Shown here piece after piece: positions 53,948-62,637 of a DNA stretch of 64,000 nt (positions are counted from its first letter, which is position 1; each line of letters opens with the position of its first letter). Source of the stretch: Shewanella sp. KT0246 (GTDB taxonomy: Bacteria > Pseudomonadota > Gammaproteobacteria > Enterobacterales > Shewanellaceae); NCBI RefSeq assembly GCF_019654955.1, contig NZ_BPEV01000009.1, forward strand, positions 1-64,000, in the 5' to 3' direction. The notes under the pieces were generated by a model. The model was not told the DNA's origin. It ran no database searches and saw only the letters and a program-made list of their open reading frames with translations. The position numbers were made by a program, and so were the translations under genes.

Positions 53948-55276
53948 ATGAAAAGCTCGAAAAATAATGTTTACACCGTTTCCCGATTAAACGGTGAAGT
54001 CCGCCAGCTGCTTGAAGGTGAGCTAGGTAAGGTGTGGCTTGAGGCCGAAATCTCGAACTTTGTTTCCCCAAATTCAGGTCATTGGTATATGACATTAAAA
54101 GATAGTCGCTCACAAATTCGTTGTGCGATGTTCAAAGGTCGTAATCAAACTGTTCCTTTCACACCAGTTAATGGGCAACAAGTATTAGTTAAAGGCTCCA
54201 TCAGTGTTTACGAACCCCGTGGTGATTATCAATTATTGCTTGAGTCAATGTTGCCAGCTGGTGATGGATTGCTAGCACAGCAATATGAAGCACTTAAACT
54301 AAAATTGGCGGCCGAAGGCTTATTTGCAACAGAAACTAAGCGCCCATTACCACAAAATATTCAACGAATTGGTGTTATTACCTCAGCCACTGGTGCTGCC
54401 GTTCGTGATGTAGTTAAAGTACTTTCTACTCGCGACCCATCAATAGAAGTGGTGATTTACCCAACCCAAGTACAAGGCGCGACAGCAGCGAAACAAATCA
54501 TTAATGCAATTACCACGGCCAATAGACGTTTAGAAGTCGATATATTATTGCTTACCCGAGGTGGCGGCTCATTAGAAGATTTATGGTGCTTTAACGATGA
54601 AGACCTAGCGCATGCTATTTATAATAGTGCCCTGCCCGTGGTCAGCGCTGTGGGCCATGAAATTGATACGACTATCAGTGATTATGTTGCAGATGTACGC
54701 GCACCAACTCCGTCAGCAGGTGCTGAATTGTTATCCGATGATAAAGGCAATAAAACCCAAAAACTCAACCTGATGTTTTCACGATTACGACAATCAATGC
54801 GCCATTACTTATTACACCAAAGCACGCAACTGACTGAACTAAGCCACCAGTTGCAACGTGAAGATCCTAAAAGGCAGCTACAACAGCTTGAGCAGCGCTT
54901 TGATGAAATGCAGTTAAAGCTTGAATCTGCCCTGCGTCATAAGCTTGCTAATGCAAGATTAGCTCAGCAACAACTTAAGAGCCGACTGCAACAGCGCTCA
55001 CCCGCTCATAAGTTAACCTTAGAGCAAAACAAAGTGGGTTATCTCACAAGTCGCTTAAAAGATGCCATGAAAGCAAGACTAGCCAGTGCCAATCAGAAAG
55101 TCAGTTACAGTGCGCATCAACTAGAAACTGTTAGCCCATTAGCTACATTAAGCCGTGGTTACAGTATTACCCGTGATGGTAAAGGCAAGATTTTGAATAG
55201 TGCTGAGCAAGTTAACACTGGCGACACACTGACCACCACCCTGAATCAAGGTGAGATTAAGTCAGTTGTTCAGTAG
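53948..55276 (+). CDS. xseA: Exodeoxyribonuclease VII large subunit XseA
   Basis: Catalytic large subunit of ExoVII, which degrades single-stranded DNA from both ends. The 442-residue protein has an N-terminal OB fold ([40 protein letters not shown]), a central nuclease region ([45 protein letters not shown]) and a long coiled-coil C-terminus that binds XseB. The ATG at 53948 is used; a TTG at 53939 would add three residues. Divergent from guaB, the classic xseA/guaB arrangement. Confidence 0.97.
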   Translation: MKSSKNNVYTVSRLNGEVRQLLEGELGKVWLEAEISNFVSPNSGHWYMTLKDSRSQIRCAMFKGRNQTVPFTPVNGQQVLVKGSISVYEPRGDYQLLLESMLPAGDGLLAQQYEALKLKLAAEGLFATETKRPLPQNIQRIGVITSATGAAVRDVVKVLSTRDPSIEVVIYPTQVQGATAAKQIINAITTANRRLEVDILLLTRGGGSLEDLWCFNDEDLAHAIYNSALPVVSAVGHEIDTTISDYVADVRAPTPSAGAELLSDDKGNKTQKLNLMFSRLRQSMRHYLLHQSTQLTELSHQLQREDPKRQLQQLEQRFDEMQLKLESALRHKLANARLAQQQLKSRLQQRSPAHKLTLEQNKVGYLTSRLKDAMKARLASANQKVSYSAHQLETVSPLATLSRGYSITRDGKGKILNSAEQVNTGDTLTTTLNQGEIKSVVQ

Positions 55277-55328
55277 AGCAATGATGCAATAGCTTTATAA
55301 TGCATCAGCTCAATTGCGCATAAAAAGA

Positions 55329-55366
55329 TAAGTCATCCTGCTCATGTCGGGATGACTTTTGTTTTT
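55329..55366 (+). terminator. Terminator of xseA
   Basis: Stem AGTCATCC/GGATGACT followed by TTTTGTTTTT, about 55 bp after the stop codon. Confidence 0.85.
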
Positions 55367-55394
55367 AGGCTCGTCTAAAAACTTAACGTTTAAT

Positions 55395-56390
55395 TTATGC
55401 TTTAAGACGATAAAGCCTCATCATCAATAGCATCAACAAAGCTGTTAATGACAAACTACCGCCACTGACAATCACTTCAGACTCGATTACTTCAACATAT
55501 TCTTGTTCGTACACTTCATCTCTGTCACTGCTTTCCAATGGCAAGGCATATAAACCATCAGATTCATTGGCACTTAATGTCGCCACAATGTCTTCATAAC
55601 CTAGCTCATATAAATCAATCAACACATCGTAATAATCGGTTTTATAGCCTTGAGCTAAGGTTGTGAGTACCTCGTAATCATCGTCTGTAGCATCTCCATA
55701 AATAGTAAATACTTCAGTGGAATAATAATGTTCCCATGGCCCACCATTACGACTTAAATAAAGCTCTGCATAAACATTGGCTGGTTCACCTTGCGTAAAA
55801 CCGTAGACATCTGCATCAAAGGTCACGCTAAAAGTTTGGTAAAAACCATCTTCATCAAAATCATCGAATATACGGCTATAGGCATCATAAATATCAAAAT
55901 CACGATAACCTATAATAGATTGCTGCTGGACATGATTAGATAAAGGATTAGATTCTTGATTTAATCCAAGATTAGTGTCAGTCACGTTCACTGACACTTT
56001 GGCCTTTTCAGCGGCTGCTTTTGCAATAGCATCATTAACACTTCGTAGAGCTACCGCAGACAATATTCCCGCTTTACGCTCTGACATGATTTGCTCACGA
56101 GTAGCCCGCACAGCTATAGATTTACCTTGGGCGATATCACTTTTACGCTTTGCCCTTTCTTCAGCCACTAACAATTTTAATGATTGTTGCTGCTTTGCGG
56201 TCAAAGCTGGATTATCTTCAACAGCAAGCGCTACGTTATTCACTTGCCGCCCTTCACTCACCACAATGATATTTGGGTTAAACGTATTCTGTGCTGTTAC
56301 GGGTAAACTGAGTGTCAGCATCCATACGCATCCAATAACTGCCGCCATCTGATTGAACCATTTTTGCTTATTAGTTTGAATATCCATCAT
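55395..56390 (-). CDS. Choice-of-anchor H-type secreted protein with GlyGly-CTERM-like tail
   Basis: A 331-residue exported protein. The signal peptide ends near LPVTAQ (about residue 34). An Ala/Lys-rich helical region (about 60-135) is followed by an acidic, Tyr-rich domain that repeats D/Y motifs (DFDIYDAYSRIFDDFDEDGFYQTF, FDADVYGF). The C-terminus has SGGSLSLTALLMLLMM plus RLYRLKA: Gly-Gly, a membrane segment and basic residues, the layout of GlyGly-CTERM sorting signals processed by rhombosortase. The protein probably ends at the cell surface. GAGGG precedes the ATG pair. Biological role unknown. Confidence 0.82.
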   Translation of the reverse strand: MMDIQTNKQKWFNQMAAVIGCVWMLTLSLPVTAQNTFNPNIIVVSEGRQVNNVALAVEDNPALTAKQQQSLKLLVAEERAKRKSDIAQGKSIAVRATREQIMSERKAGILSAVALRSVNDAIAKAAAEKAKVSVNVTDTNLGLNQESNPLSNHVQQQSIIGYRDFDIYDAYSRIFDDFDEDGFYQTFSVTFDADVYGFTQGEPANVYAELYLSRNGGPWEHYYSTEVFTIYGDATDDDYEVLTTLAQGYKTDYYDVLIDLYELGYEDIVATLSANESDGLYALPLESSDRDEVYEQEYVEVIESEVIVSGGSLSLTALLMLLMMRLYRLKA

Positions 56391-56611
56391 TATTCCCTCT
56401 CATTCAGAGTCAGCACCAAAATCAATTAAATTAACCCATGGTGTGCGAATGTTATTTAACAGCCCTTATATAAGTTCCCTTATTTAAGAACACTTAAAAT
56501 GAATGCAAGATGAACAAACAAAGCGCCAAAGCTAAATAAATAGTTGGCGCCGGAATAAAACAGAATGGAAGTAGAAAGGAATATGACTAAATAAAGTAGT
56601 TAATCTATGAC

Positions 56612-56839
56612 TCATTGCTCATACGGATTCAAAGCTTTGTATGTTCGATATAACTCGCCTATAGCCCAAATCGCAGCGGCAAATAAACCAAGCTGGCCAA
56701 CATTTGCATAGGACGCTAAGGCATTATCTGAATAAATTAGATAACCTAATAACCGCCCCAATTCATACACACTTATAATTAGAATTATTGGACACACTAA
56801 AAGCGTGAAATAAATCCATTTATTACTTTTGAAATCCAT
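56612..56839 (-). CDS. Small two-span membrane protein
   Basis: A 75-residue hypothetical protein with two hydrophobic segments (about 9-33 and 46-62) and short polar ends; the C-terminus ends ALNPYEQ. AAGGATATTT precedes the ATG at good spacing, supporting expression. It starts 29 bp after the stop of the second signal peptidase II gene on the same strand, so the two are probably co-transcribed. I do not recognise the family. Confidence 0.65.
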   Translation of the reverse strand: MDFKSNKWIYFTLLVCPIILIISVYELGRLLGYLIYSDNALASYANVGQLGLFAAAIWAIGELYRTYKALNPYEQ

Positions 56840-56868
56840 AAATATCCTTATTAAATATCACTCAGTAA

Positions 56869-57369
56869 CTATAAAACCCGCTTTCTTTGAGTTCTGTTAG
56901 ATTGACTAAAAACCAACATAATAGCTCCGAGTAAAATGGCCATATCGGCAATATTAAAAATACCGGTTCTGAATGAACCCAAGCCTAAATTAAGAAAGTC
57001 GATGACTGCGCCATTGTTATACATACGGTCATAAAAGTTACTTAACCCACCAGAAAAAACCAAAGATAGCGCAATGACTGAAGGGAGTTGTTGCTGAGTA
57101 TTTATTATTAGATACAAAAGGAGTCCTAATAAAAATAGTCCTATAATCACAACGAAAATAATAAAACGGGTATGTTCACTGAATTGTTCCCCCATGCCCA
57201 AGAAGGCACCAATATTTTCAGCATAACTGACTCTAAAAATATCAAAGAAGAAACTGTAGCTTTCATTACGAGGCAAGTGTTGAACCGCTAGTGCTTTAGA
57301 GCCTTGGTCACACCCCACACAAGACAATGTGACTAATAAGATGGTGAGTAACCTTTTCCATATATTCAT
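56869..57369 (-). CDS. Signal peptidase II paralogue (LspA-like)
   Basis: A 166-residue polytopic aspartyl protease that would cleave prolipoproteins. The four family blocks are present: CDQGSKA in TM1, SYAENIGAFLGMG (a variant of the N-x-G-x-x-F box), SGGLSNFYDR with Asp114 and FNIADMAILLGA with Asp142, the catalytic pair. The ATG at 57369 with GGAAGG upstream is used; an ATG at 57381 lacks one. It is not beside ileS and ispH, where the housekeeping lspA normally sits, so it is probably an additional copy. Specificity unknown. Confidence 0.87.
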   Translation of the reverse strand: MNIWKRLLTILLVTLSCVGCDQGSKALAVQHLPRNESYSFFFDIFRVSYAENIGAFLGMGEQFSEHTRFIIFVVIIGLFLLGLLLYLIINTQQQLPSVIALSLVFSGGLSNFYDRMYNNGAVIDFLNLGLGSFRTGIFNIADMAILLGAIMLVFSQSNRTQRKRVL

Positions 57370-57580
57370 TTTACCTTCCATGGCAAATGTTTACTTAATT
57401 GATGTAAACCTTTACTTAAATTGATTCGAATTCTTTTCGTGCGCTAAATAATTCCAGCTTAATGTTTTGAAGTAAAGCCTTATTGCATGATCATCTATTA
57501 AAAAGTCGTAGCGTCAAAGAAATGATAAGTAAAAATAGGGAAGACCTCTCCCTATTCTATAACTCAAGTTCATCAATATA

Positions 57581-58132
57581 TTATTTAAGCATACGCTTCA
57601 GGGTATTATCTTTATCAATAATATGATGTTTTAGCGCACCTGCCACATGTAAAAATACCGATGCGATAATGGCATAGCCAACCCAATGATGAACGCTATG
57701 AAAAAATGAAGCTACTTGCGGATAATGTGCCAGTGCTTTTTGAGGGTTAGCTGAGTCAACATTGCGCGCAACAATTTCAAGCCCGAATACATCAACACCA
57801 TTACCTCCTAATGAAGACATTAAAAAGCCAGAAATAGGCAACAATAAGGTCCCTAAAATTAATAGCCAGTGTACAAGTTTACTCAAACTATGTTCTATTT
57901 GGGTGTAATTACCTGCAGGAGATGGCCAACCATTTTTAATACGCCACAGCACGCGTAGCAGCACCACAAAAAAGATGATAAAGCCAAATGATTTATGCCA
58001 AGAATACAGACTATAGGTTTTGGTTTCTGCCATAAATACGCCAATGGCAAGCAGAGAAATCATGCCAACACCGACAATCCAGTGTAGCATTCGAGTGATA
58101 GGGCTCAAAGTCGTCGGGGTGTCGAGTTGCAT
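57581..58132 (-). CDS. Cytochrome b561
   Basis: A 183-residue four-helix membrane cytochrome of the bacterial CybB type. Haem-ligand histidines are visible in TRMLHWIVGVGM, YSWHKSFGFI and the C-terminal HSVHHWVGYAIIASVFLHVAGALKHH. It should pass electrons between the quinone pool and a periplasmic acceptor. Monocistronic, divergent from the PepSY/two-component operon, so the 318-bp gap serves both. Confidence 0.92.
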   Translation of the reverse strand: MQLDTPTTLSPITRMLHWIVGVGMISLLAIGVFMAETKTYSLYSWHKSFGFIIFFVVLLRVLWRIKNGWPSPAGNYTQIEHSLSKLVHWLLILGTLLLPISGFLMSSLGGNGVDVFGLEIVARNVDSANPQKALAHYPQVASFFHSVHHWVGYAIIASVFLHVAGALKHHIIDKDNTLKRMLK

Positions 58133-58450
58133 TTCATTTTCTCCATGTAAATTTATTCAAATGCTCAACTGTATTTCAACTAGCGCCGCATTTTGAAACA
58201 ACAAAATAATCACCCTGTAAACTTAAAGGTTACCGCCTAGTACTACAACTCAATTGACATAACTTTGCACATTTAAGTTGTTCATTTTCATCTGTATCCT
58301 CCAATAAAGCTTTTGCCATTCATCTTCTATTCATTTAACGCCCTCCATAATTTACATCGTCACTCGAGCTAAGCGATTTTCAGCTATGCAGATGTTTCTA
58401 TATTGAAAGGGATCTTTTACACTGAGAACTGATTTTAAAGATGTATATTG
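58133..58450. other. Divergent regulatory region between cytochrome b561 and the PepSY operon
   Basis: 318 bp without a gene. It contains a direct repeat ATTCATCTTCT then ATTCAT (58318 and 58329, 11-bp period), a spacing typical of OmpR-family binding sites; a further TTCATTTTCATC lies at about 58281. Confidence 0.45.
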
Positions 58451-58849
58451 ATGTGGACGCCGCGAATGAGCAGATTAATCAACAAATTAGGCATTACCCT
58501 GTTATCTTTAATGTTGTTTTCAATGACAACATGGTCAGTTCAGGCTGCCCCATTGTCGGTGATAGGCAATATGAGTAGCACTATGTCCATGTCATCTCCA
58601 GTGAACCTTAAACACCCAGGCTTTAATAACAAATCAAAGGGTGGCTCAGGTAAGTCTCAACCTTTAGTCATTAAAAGTTCTTCACAGGCGGCTCAACTCG
58701 CCAAGCGACAATATTCTGCAAAAGTGCTATCAGTTCAATCAACAAAAGTAGGCGGCTCGCCAGGCTACAGAGTCAAATTGCTTTCTAATAAAGGCATGGT
58801 GTTTTACGCCACCGTGAATGCACGTACTGGTTCAGTTTCGAGGAATTAA
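58451..58849 (+). CDS. PepSY-domain secreted protein
   Basis: A 132-residue exported protein. The signal peptide (hydrophobic core LGITLLSLMLFSM) ends near VQAAP. A Ser/Met/Gly-rich linker leads to a C-terminal PepSY-like module: AAQLAKRQYSAKVLSVQSTKVG, then GYRVKLLSNKGMVFYATVNARTGSV. It is the first gene of an operon with a response regulator (2-bp gap) and a sensor kinase, an arrangement known for PhoP/QseB-type systems where PepSY proteins act at the sensor or periplasm. ATG at 58451 or 58466; neither has a strong ribosome binding site. Confidence 0.82.
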   Translation: MWTPRMSRLINKLGITLLSLMLFSMTTWSVQAAPLSVIGNMSSTMSMSSPVNLKHPGFNNKSKGGSGKSQPLVIKSSSQAAQLAKRQYSAKVLSVQSTKVGGSPGYRVKLLSNKGMVFYATVNARTGSVSRN

Positions 58850-58851
58850 CC

Positions 58852-59526
58852 ATGAGAATATTGTTAGTTGAAGATGATTTAGGCTTACAAAGAAACCTAA
58901 GTGAGCATTTACAAGCTGCTAATTACAGTGTCGATATATCATCGGATGGCGAAGATGGCCTGTTTCAGGCTACGGAATATCAATATGATGCGGCTATTAT
59001 TGACGTGGGGTTGCCTAAAATCGATGGCTTAAGCTTGATAACCCAATTACGTAATAAACAAATTGATTACCCTATTTTGATTTTAACCGCCCGAGATGGC
59101 TGGCAAGATAAAGTATTGGGCTTAGATTCTGGCGCGGATGATTATTTAACTAAACCGTTTCAACCAGAAGAACTGGTTGCCCGTTTAAATGCCCTAATTA
59201 GACGTTCAGCAGGACAAGCTAGTCCTATTGTGGCTAACGGGCCATTTAGCCTTAACACCCGTACCCTTGAATTGAAGCACTTACAAAATCCAATAATCCT
59301 TAGCAGCTCTGAATTTAAGCTATTTGAATACTTCATGCTACACCAAGGCGAGGTGATTTCTAAACCCACCTTAATTGAGCATATTTACGACCAAGACTTT
59401 GATTTAGATTCTAATGTGATAGAAGTGTTTATTCGTCGCTTACGAAAAAAGCTCGATCCCGATGGCGATTATAAATTGATAGAAACCTTACGCGGTCAGG
59501 GTTATCGTTTGCGACAGTTAAGTTAA
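58852..59526 (+). CDS. OmpR/PhoP-family response regulator
   Basis: A 224-residue response regulator. The receiver domain has the acidic pair VEDD (7-9), phospho-acceptor Asp51 in IIDVGLPKIDG, ILTARD and KPFQPEEL. The C-terminal winged helix has LILSSSEFKLFEYFMLHQGEVISKPTL-style motifs and FIRRLRKKLDPDGDYKLIETLRGQGYRL. It resembles PhoP/QseB. The kinase gene begins 5 bp later. Targets are unknown; autoregulation is likely given direct repeats upstream. Confidence 0.95.
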   Translation: MRILLVEDDLGLQRNLSEHLQAANYSVDISSDGEDGLFQATEYQYDAAIIDVGLPKIDGLSLITQLRNKQIDYPILILTARDGWQDKVLGLDSGADDYLTKPFQPEELVARLNALIRRSAGQASPIVANGPFSLNTRTLELKHLQNPIILSSSEFKLFEYFMLHQGEVISKPTLIEHIYDQDFDLDSNVIEVFIRRLRKKLDPDGDYKLIETLRGQGYRLRQLS

Positions 59527-59531
59527 CTCTC

Positions 59532-60980
59532 ATGATAAATCTTGCTGCTATAAGTAAGTTAACCAGTGGGCTGAGTTCACTCAAAGCGCGGTGGTCTAAC
59601 GCCCCTAAAAAAGCCTTTTTATCTGGTGGCGTAAACTCACTCAAGTTTCGGTTAATGCTTAGCGGTTTATTACTAATTTTAGTATTACTACCGCTGATTG
59701 GCGTGACCGTTAATAGCGCGTTCCAACATCAAATTACTCAATCGATAAACAATCAACTGCGAGCTTATGTTTATTCAGTGCTTGCTGTCGCCGAGGTTAA
59801 AGACGATCAAGTCGTCATGCCTAATTATCTGATAGAAAATCAGTTTAATGTCATTGGCTCAGGATTATATGCGCTGATCACCTCAGACAATCAACTACTT
59901 TGGCATTCCGAATCTTTTTTTGGTTTAAACCTGCCAACAACTAGCTCAACAGCCTTAGCACTCCCCAGCCCGCAGATGGGACAAGGAGCCCTGACTCAAG
60001 TTAGCTTTGACGATTTAGCTGGCAATGGCGATAACAACCACGTGGTTTATAGCTTTAGTGTTAGTTTTGAAACCAATCAAAAGCCACTGGCAATCACAGT
60101 TCACATTGTTAAAGATGACGCCGATTACCAACAACAAATTAGTGAGTTTAATACCACCTTATGGACTTGGCTGATTGTATTAATGCTGGTACTGGCTCTC
60201 GTACAAGGGATTTGGCTATTTTGGACGTTAAGACCGTTAAATCAATTTACCAAAGAGCTTGCACTGGTTGATAAGGGCCAACAAACTCGCTTAAAACAAG
60301 ATTACCCCAACGAATTAAATGCGGTGGCTAATCAACTTAATATTTTACTCAACACTGAGCAGCAACAAAGGCAGCGTTACCGAAATGCGCTCGCTGATTT
60401 AGCCCATAGTTTAAAAACACCGTTAGCGGTACTGCAAAGCCAAACTGATTTGAGTGCTGAGTCAAAAGAGCAAGCCACCAATATTAATAACATCATTAGT
60501 TATCAACTAAACAAAGCGAAATCCAGCGCTAATCAAGCTTGGCATATAGGTATAAGCATCGATGATGTGGCCAGTAAACTCATTAGAACCTTGGCAAAAA
60601 TTTATCAGCAATCTTACGTGGATATTGATTATCAAGCTGAGCCCAAGTTAATGTTTAAAGGTGAAGAAGCTGATTTGCATGAGATGCTCGGTAATTTATT
60701 GGATAACGCCTGTAAGGCTGCAAAATCCCAAGTATGTTTATCTGTTGAACAAACCGATGCAGTATTACGTTTTATCATTGAAGATGACGGTGACGGACTC
60801 ACTGAACAACAACGCCAAAATGTATTCGAACGTGGTATTCGCGCTGATACTTATCACCAAGGTCATGGTATTGGTTTGGCTATCGTTCAAGACTTAGTGA
60901 AAACCTATCAAGGTGAGCTGACAGTTTCGCAATCAGAGCAATTTGGCGGCGCTAAATTCATCTTAACCTTTGCCAGTTAG
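59532..60980 (+). CDS. PhoQ-like sensor histidine kinase
   Basis: A 482-residue membrane kinase. TM1 is near residues 38-62, a periplasmic sensor of about 145 residues follows, and TM2 is near 207-235. A HAMP-like linker leads to the H box RNALADLAHSLKTPLAVL with the phospho-His near residue 292, then N box EMLGNLLDNACKAAK, DDGDGL and GHGIGLAIVQDL. The H box is of the PhoQ type. It partners the upstream regulator. The periplasmic domain lacks an obvious PhoQ-style acidic patch, so the signal cannot be named; the PepSY protein may modulate it. Confidence 0.94.
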   Translation: MINLAAISKLTSGLSSLKARWSNAPKKAFLSGGVNSLKFRLMLSGLLLILVLLPLIGVTVNSAFQHQITQSINNQLRAYVYSVLAVAEVKDDQVVMPNYLIENQFNVIGSGLYALITSDNQLLWHSESFFGLNLPTTSSTALALPSPQMGQGALTQVSFDDLAGNGDNNHVVYSFSVSFETNQKPLAITVHIVKDDADYQQQISEFNTTLWTWLIVLMLVLALVQGIWLFWTLRPLNQFTKELALVDKGQQTRLKQDYPNELNAVANQLNILLNTEQQQRQRYRNALADLAHSLKTPLAVLQSQTDLSAESKEQATNINNIISYQLNKAKSSANQAWHIGISIDDVASKLIRTLAKIYQQSYVDIDYQAEPKLMFKGEEADLHEMLGNLLDNACKAAKSQVCLSVEQTDAVLRFIIEDDGDGLTEQQRQNVFERGIRADTYHQGHGIGLAIVQDLVKTYQGELTVSQSEQFGGAKFILTFAS

Positions 60981-61125
60981 CTTACTCTATAAACTTGGGA
61001 TCATTATTAGTATTTCCCTTAAATAACTCTCCTTGCACTATACGCTTTCATCTTACGTTCATTTTCACTTGGTTATGCTATCTCTAACATTCGTAAAGTA
61101 CCGATGTTTGGTATCTGGAGATAAA

Positions 61126-62490
61126 ATGATCCGATTATCTATCCCCACTAAATTGATTAAAACAGGGCTTATTACTCTTTGTCTACTGTCACCAACAGCT
61201 GCGTTGGCTGTTGGGAGTAATACTGTTGAAAGAAATAGTGACGCGCAATATGAGCAAACTCAGCCTTCAGAGGCGCAGCTAGCACAGATGTTAGCGCCTA
61301 TTGCGCTGTACCCTGATAGCTTGCTTACCCATATATTAATTGCTGCAACTTACCCACTTGAGATTGTTCAAGCCCGTCGTTGGGAGCAACAACATAATAG
61401 TTTGAGCAGCGAGCAAAAAATGCAGCAAGCAGAGCTTGAGTCTTGGGATCCTAGCGTAACAGCATTGGTTGCTTTTCCGACCGTACTTGAAAAGTTAAAT
61501 GAAGATTTAAACTGGACTCAAGAATTAGGTGAAGCTTTCTTACTAGATGAAGCAATGGTGCTTGCCAGTATTCAGATACTTAGACAACAAGCGGACGAAG
61601 CTGATAGCTTTAATGAAATGGATAACATGACTGTTACCCGTGTTGAAAAACAAATCATTATTGAGCCAGCACAGCCTGAAGTTATTTATGTGCCAGTGTA
61701 CGATCCGCGAGTGGTTTACGGTCATTGGCGCTGGCATGCTTATCCGCCTGTTTATTGGCATTACCCGGCATACGCATATTATCGCCCGCACCGTCCAATA
61801 TACTGGGGGCCTAGCGTATACATTAACTTTAACTACTTCTTTGGCGCTGTGCATTGGTCACATCATCGCGTCGTGGTAGTTAACCACCGTAATACTCGTT
61901 ATTACCGTAAACCCCATAAAATTGCTTACAGCACCGGTTCACAACGTTGGAAACATAAACCAGCTCATCGACGCGGCGTTGCTTACAAAGCGCCAAAAGT
62001 GAGTCATCGTTATGACAAAAAACGTTATAACACCGCCAGCATTGCTCATAAACCAGCACATAAAGCGGCTCATAAATCTTCACATAAACCTGCAATAAAG
62101 CCGGTTAATAGTAAGCATAAAACGAACTACGCAAAACAGACGCAACAAAGTCGCGTAAACAAGGCATTAAAGGATAATAAGAGGAATACTGTAAGTCATA
62201 ACAAAAGTGTTAAAAACAAGTCGGTCAACCAAACGGCTAAGGTGAATCACAACCGTTCTAATAACTCGAGCAATTACAAGTCGCCAAGTTATAGTAATTC
62301 GCAGCATAAGCAATCAAGCCAACGGGCTTCAACGCAGCGTTCTTCGACACAAAGAGCGACAACTCAAAGGTCGTCGAATCAAAGAGCAGCAACACAGAGG
62401 TCAACTGCACAATCAAAAAGTCATAATCGCTCTTCGAGTAAGAGTCATTCAAGCCATCGTTCATCTGCGCCTCAACAAAAGGCTAGATAA
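61126..62490 (+). CDS. DUF3300 protein with basic repetitive C-terminal tail
   Basis: A 454-residue exported protein. The signal peptide ends near ALAVG. The N-terminal half is a DUF3300 domain (AQMLAPIALYPDSLLTHILIAATYPLEIVQARRW, WDPSVTALVAFPTVLEKLNEDLNW, VIYVPVYDPRVVYGHW). The C-terminal half is low-complexity, very rich in Lys, His, Ser, Arg and Gln, with HKPAHKAAHKSSHKP-type runs and a five-residue QRxxT repeat. DUF3300 function is unknown. The ATG at 61126 has GGAG 6 bp upstream; the extension to 61033 is rejected. It follows the kinase gene by 145 bp and may belong to its regulon. Confidence 0.88.
   Translation: MIRLSIPTKLIKTGLITLCLLSPTAALAVGSNTVERNSDAQYEQTQPSEAQLAQMLAPIALYPDSLLTHILIAATYPLEIVQARRWEQQHNSLSSEQKMQQAELESWDPSVTALVAFPTVLEKLNEDLNWTQELGEAFLLDEAMVLASIQILRQQADEADSFNEMDNMTVTRVEKQIIIEPAQPEVIYVPVYDPRVVYGHWRWHAYPPVYWHYPAYAYYRPHRPIYWGPSVYINFNYFFGAVHWSHHRVVVVNHRNTRYYRKPHKIAYSTGSQRWKHKPAHRRGVAYKAPKVSHRYDKKRYNTASIAHKPAHKAAHKSSHKPAIKPVNSKHKTNYAKQTQQSRVNKALKDNKRNTVSHNKSVKNKSVNQTAKVNHNRSNNSSNYKSPSYSNSQHKQSSQRASTQRSSTQRATTQRSSNQRAATQRSTAQSKSHNRSSSKSHSSHRSSAPQQKAR
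62320..62409 (+). repeat. 15-bp tandem repeat encoding QRxxT
   Basis: Six consecutive 15-bp units in the DUF3300 gene encode QRAST, QRSST, QRATT, QRSSN, QRAAT and QRSTA. Units differ mainly at codons 3-5. Confidence 0.85.
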
Positions 62491-62572
62491 CTAAAGTGAT
62501 TGATTAACTCAATGATGAACTAGCGAAGCTGCTGGTTAGTTTATAAATTGATTAGCTTAGCGATTGATTAGC

Positions 62573-62612
62573 ATAAAAAAAGCCTGAATTTTTCAATTCA
62601 GGCTTTTTTTAT
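62573..62612. terminator. Bidirectional terminator between the DUF3300 gene and der
   Basis: Perfect 10-bp stem AGCCTGAATT/AATTCAGGCT flanked by A and T runs, between convergent genes. Confidence 0.94.
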
Positions 62613-62637
62613 TATCTTAATAAACGCTGTCAGAAGG

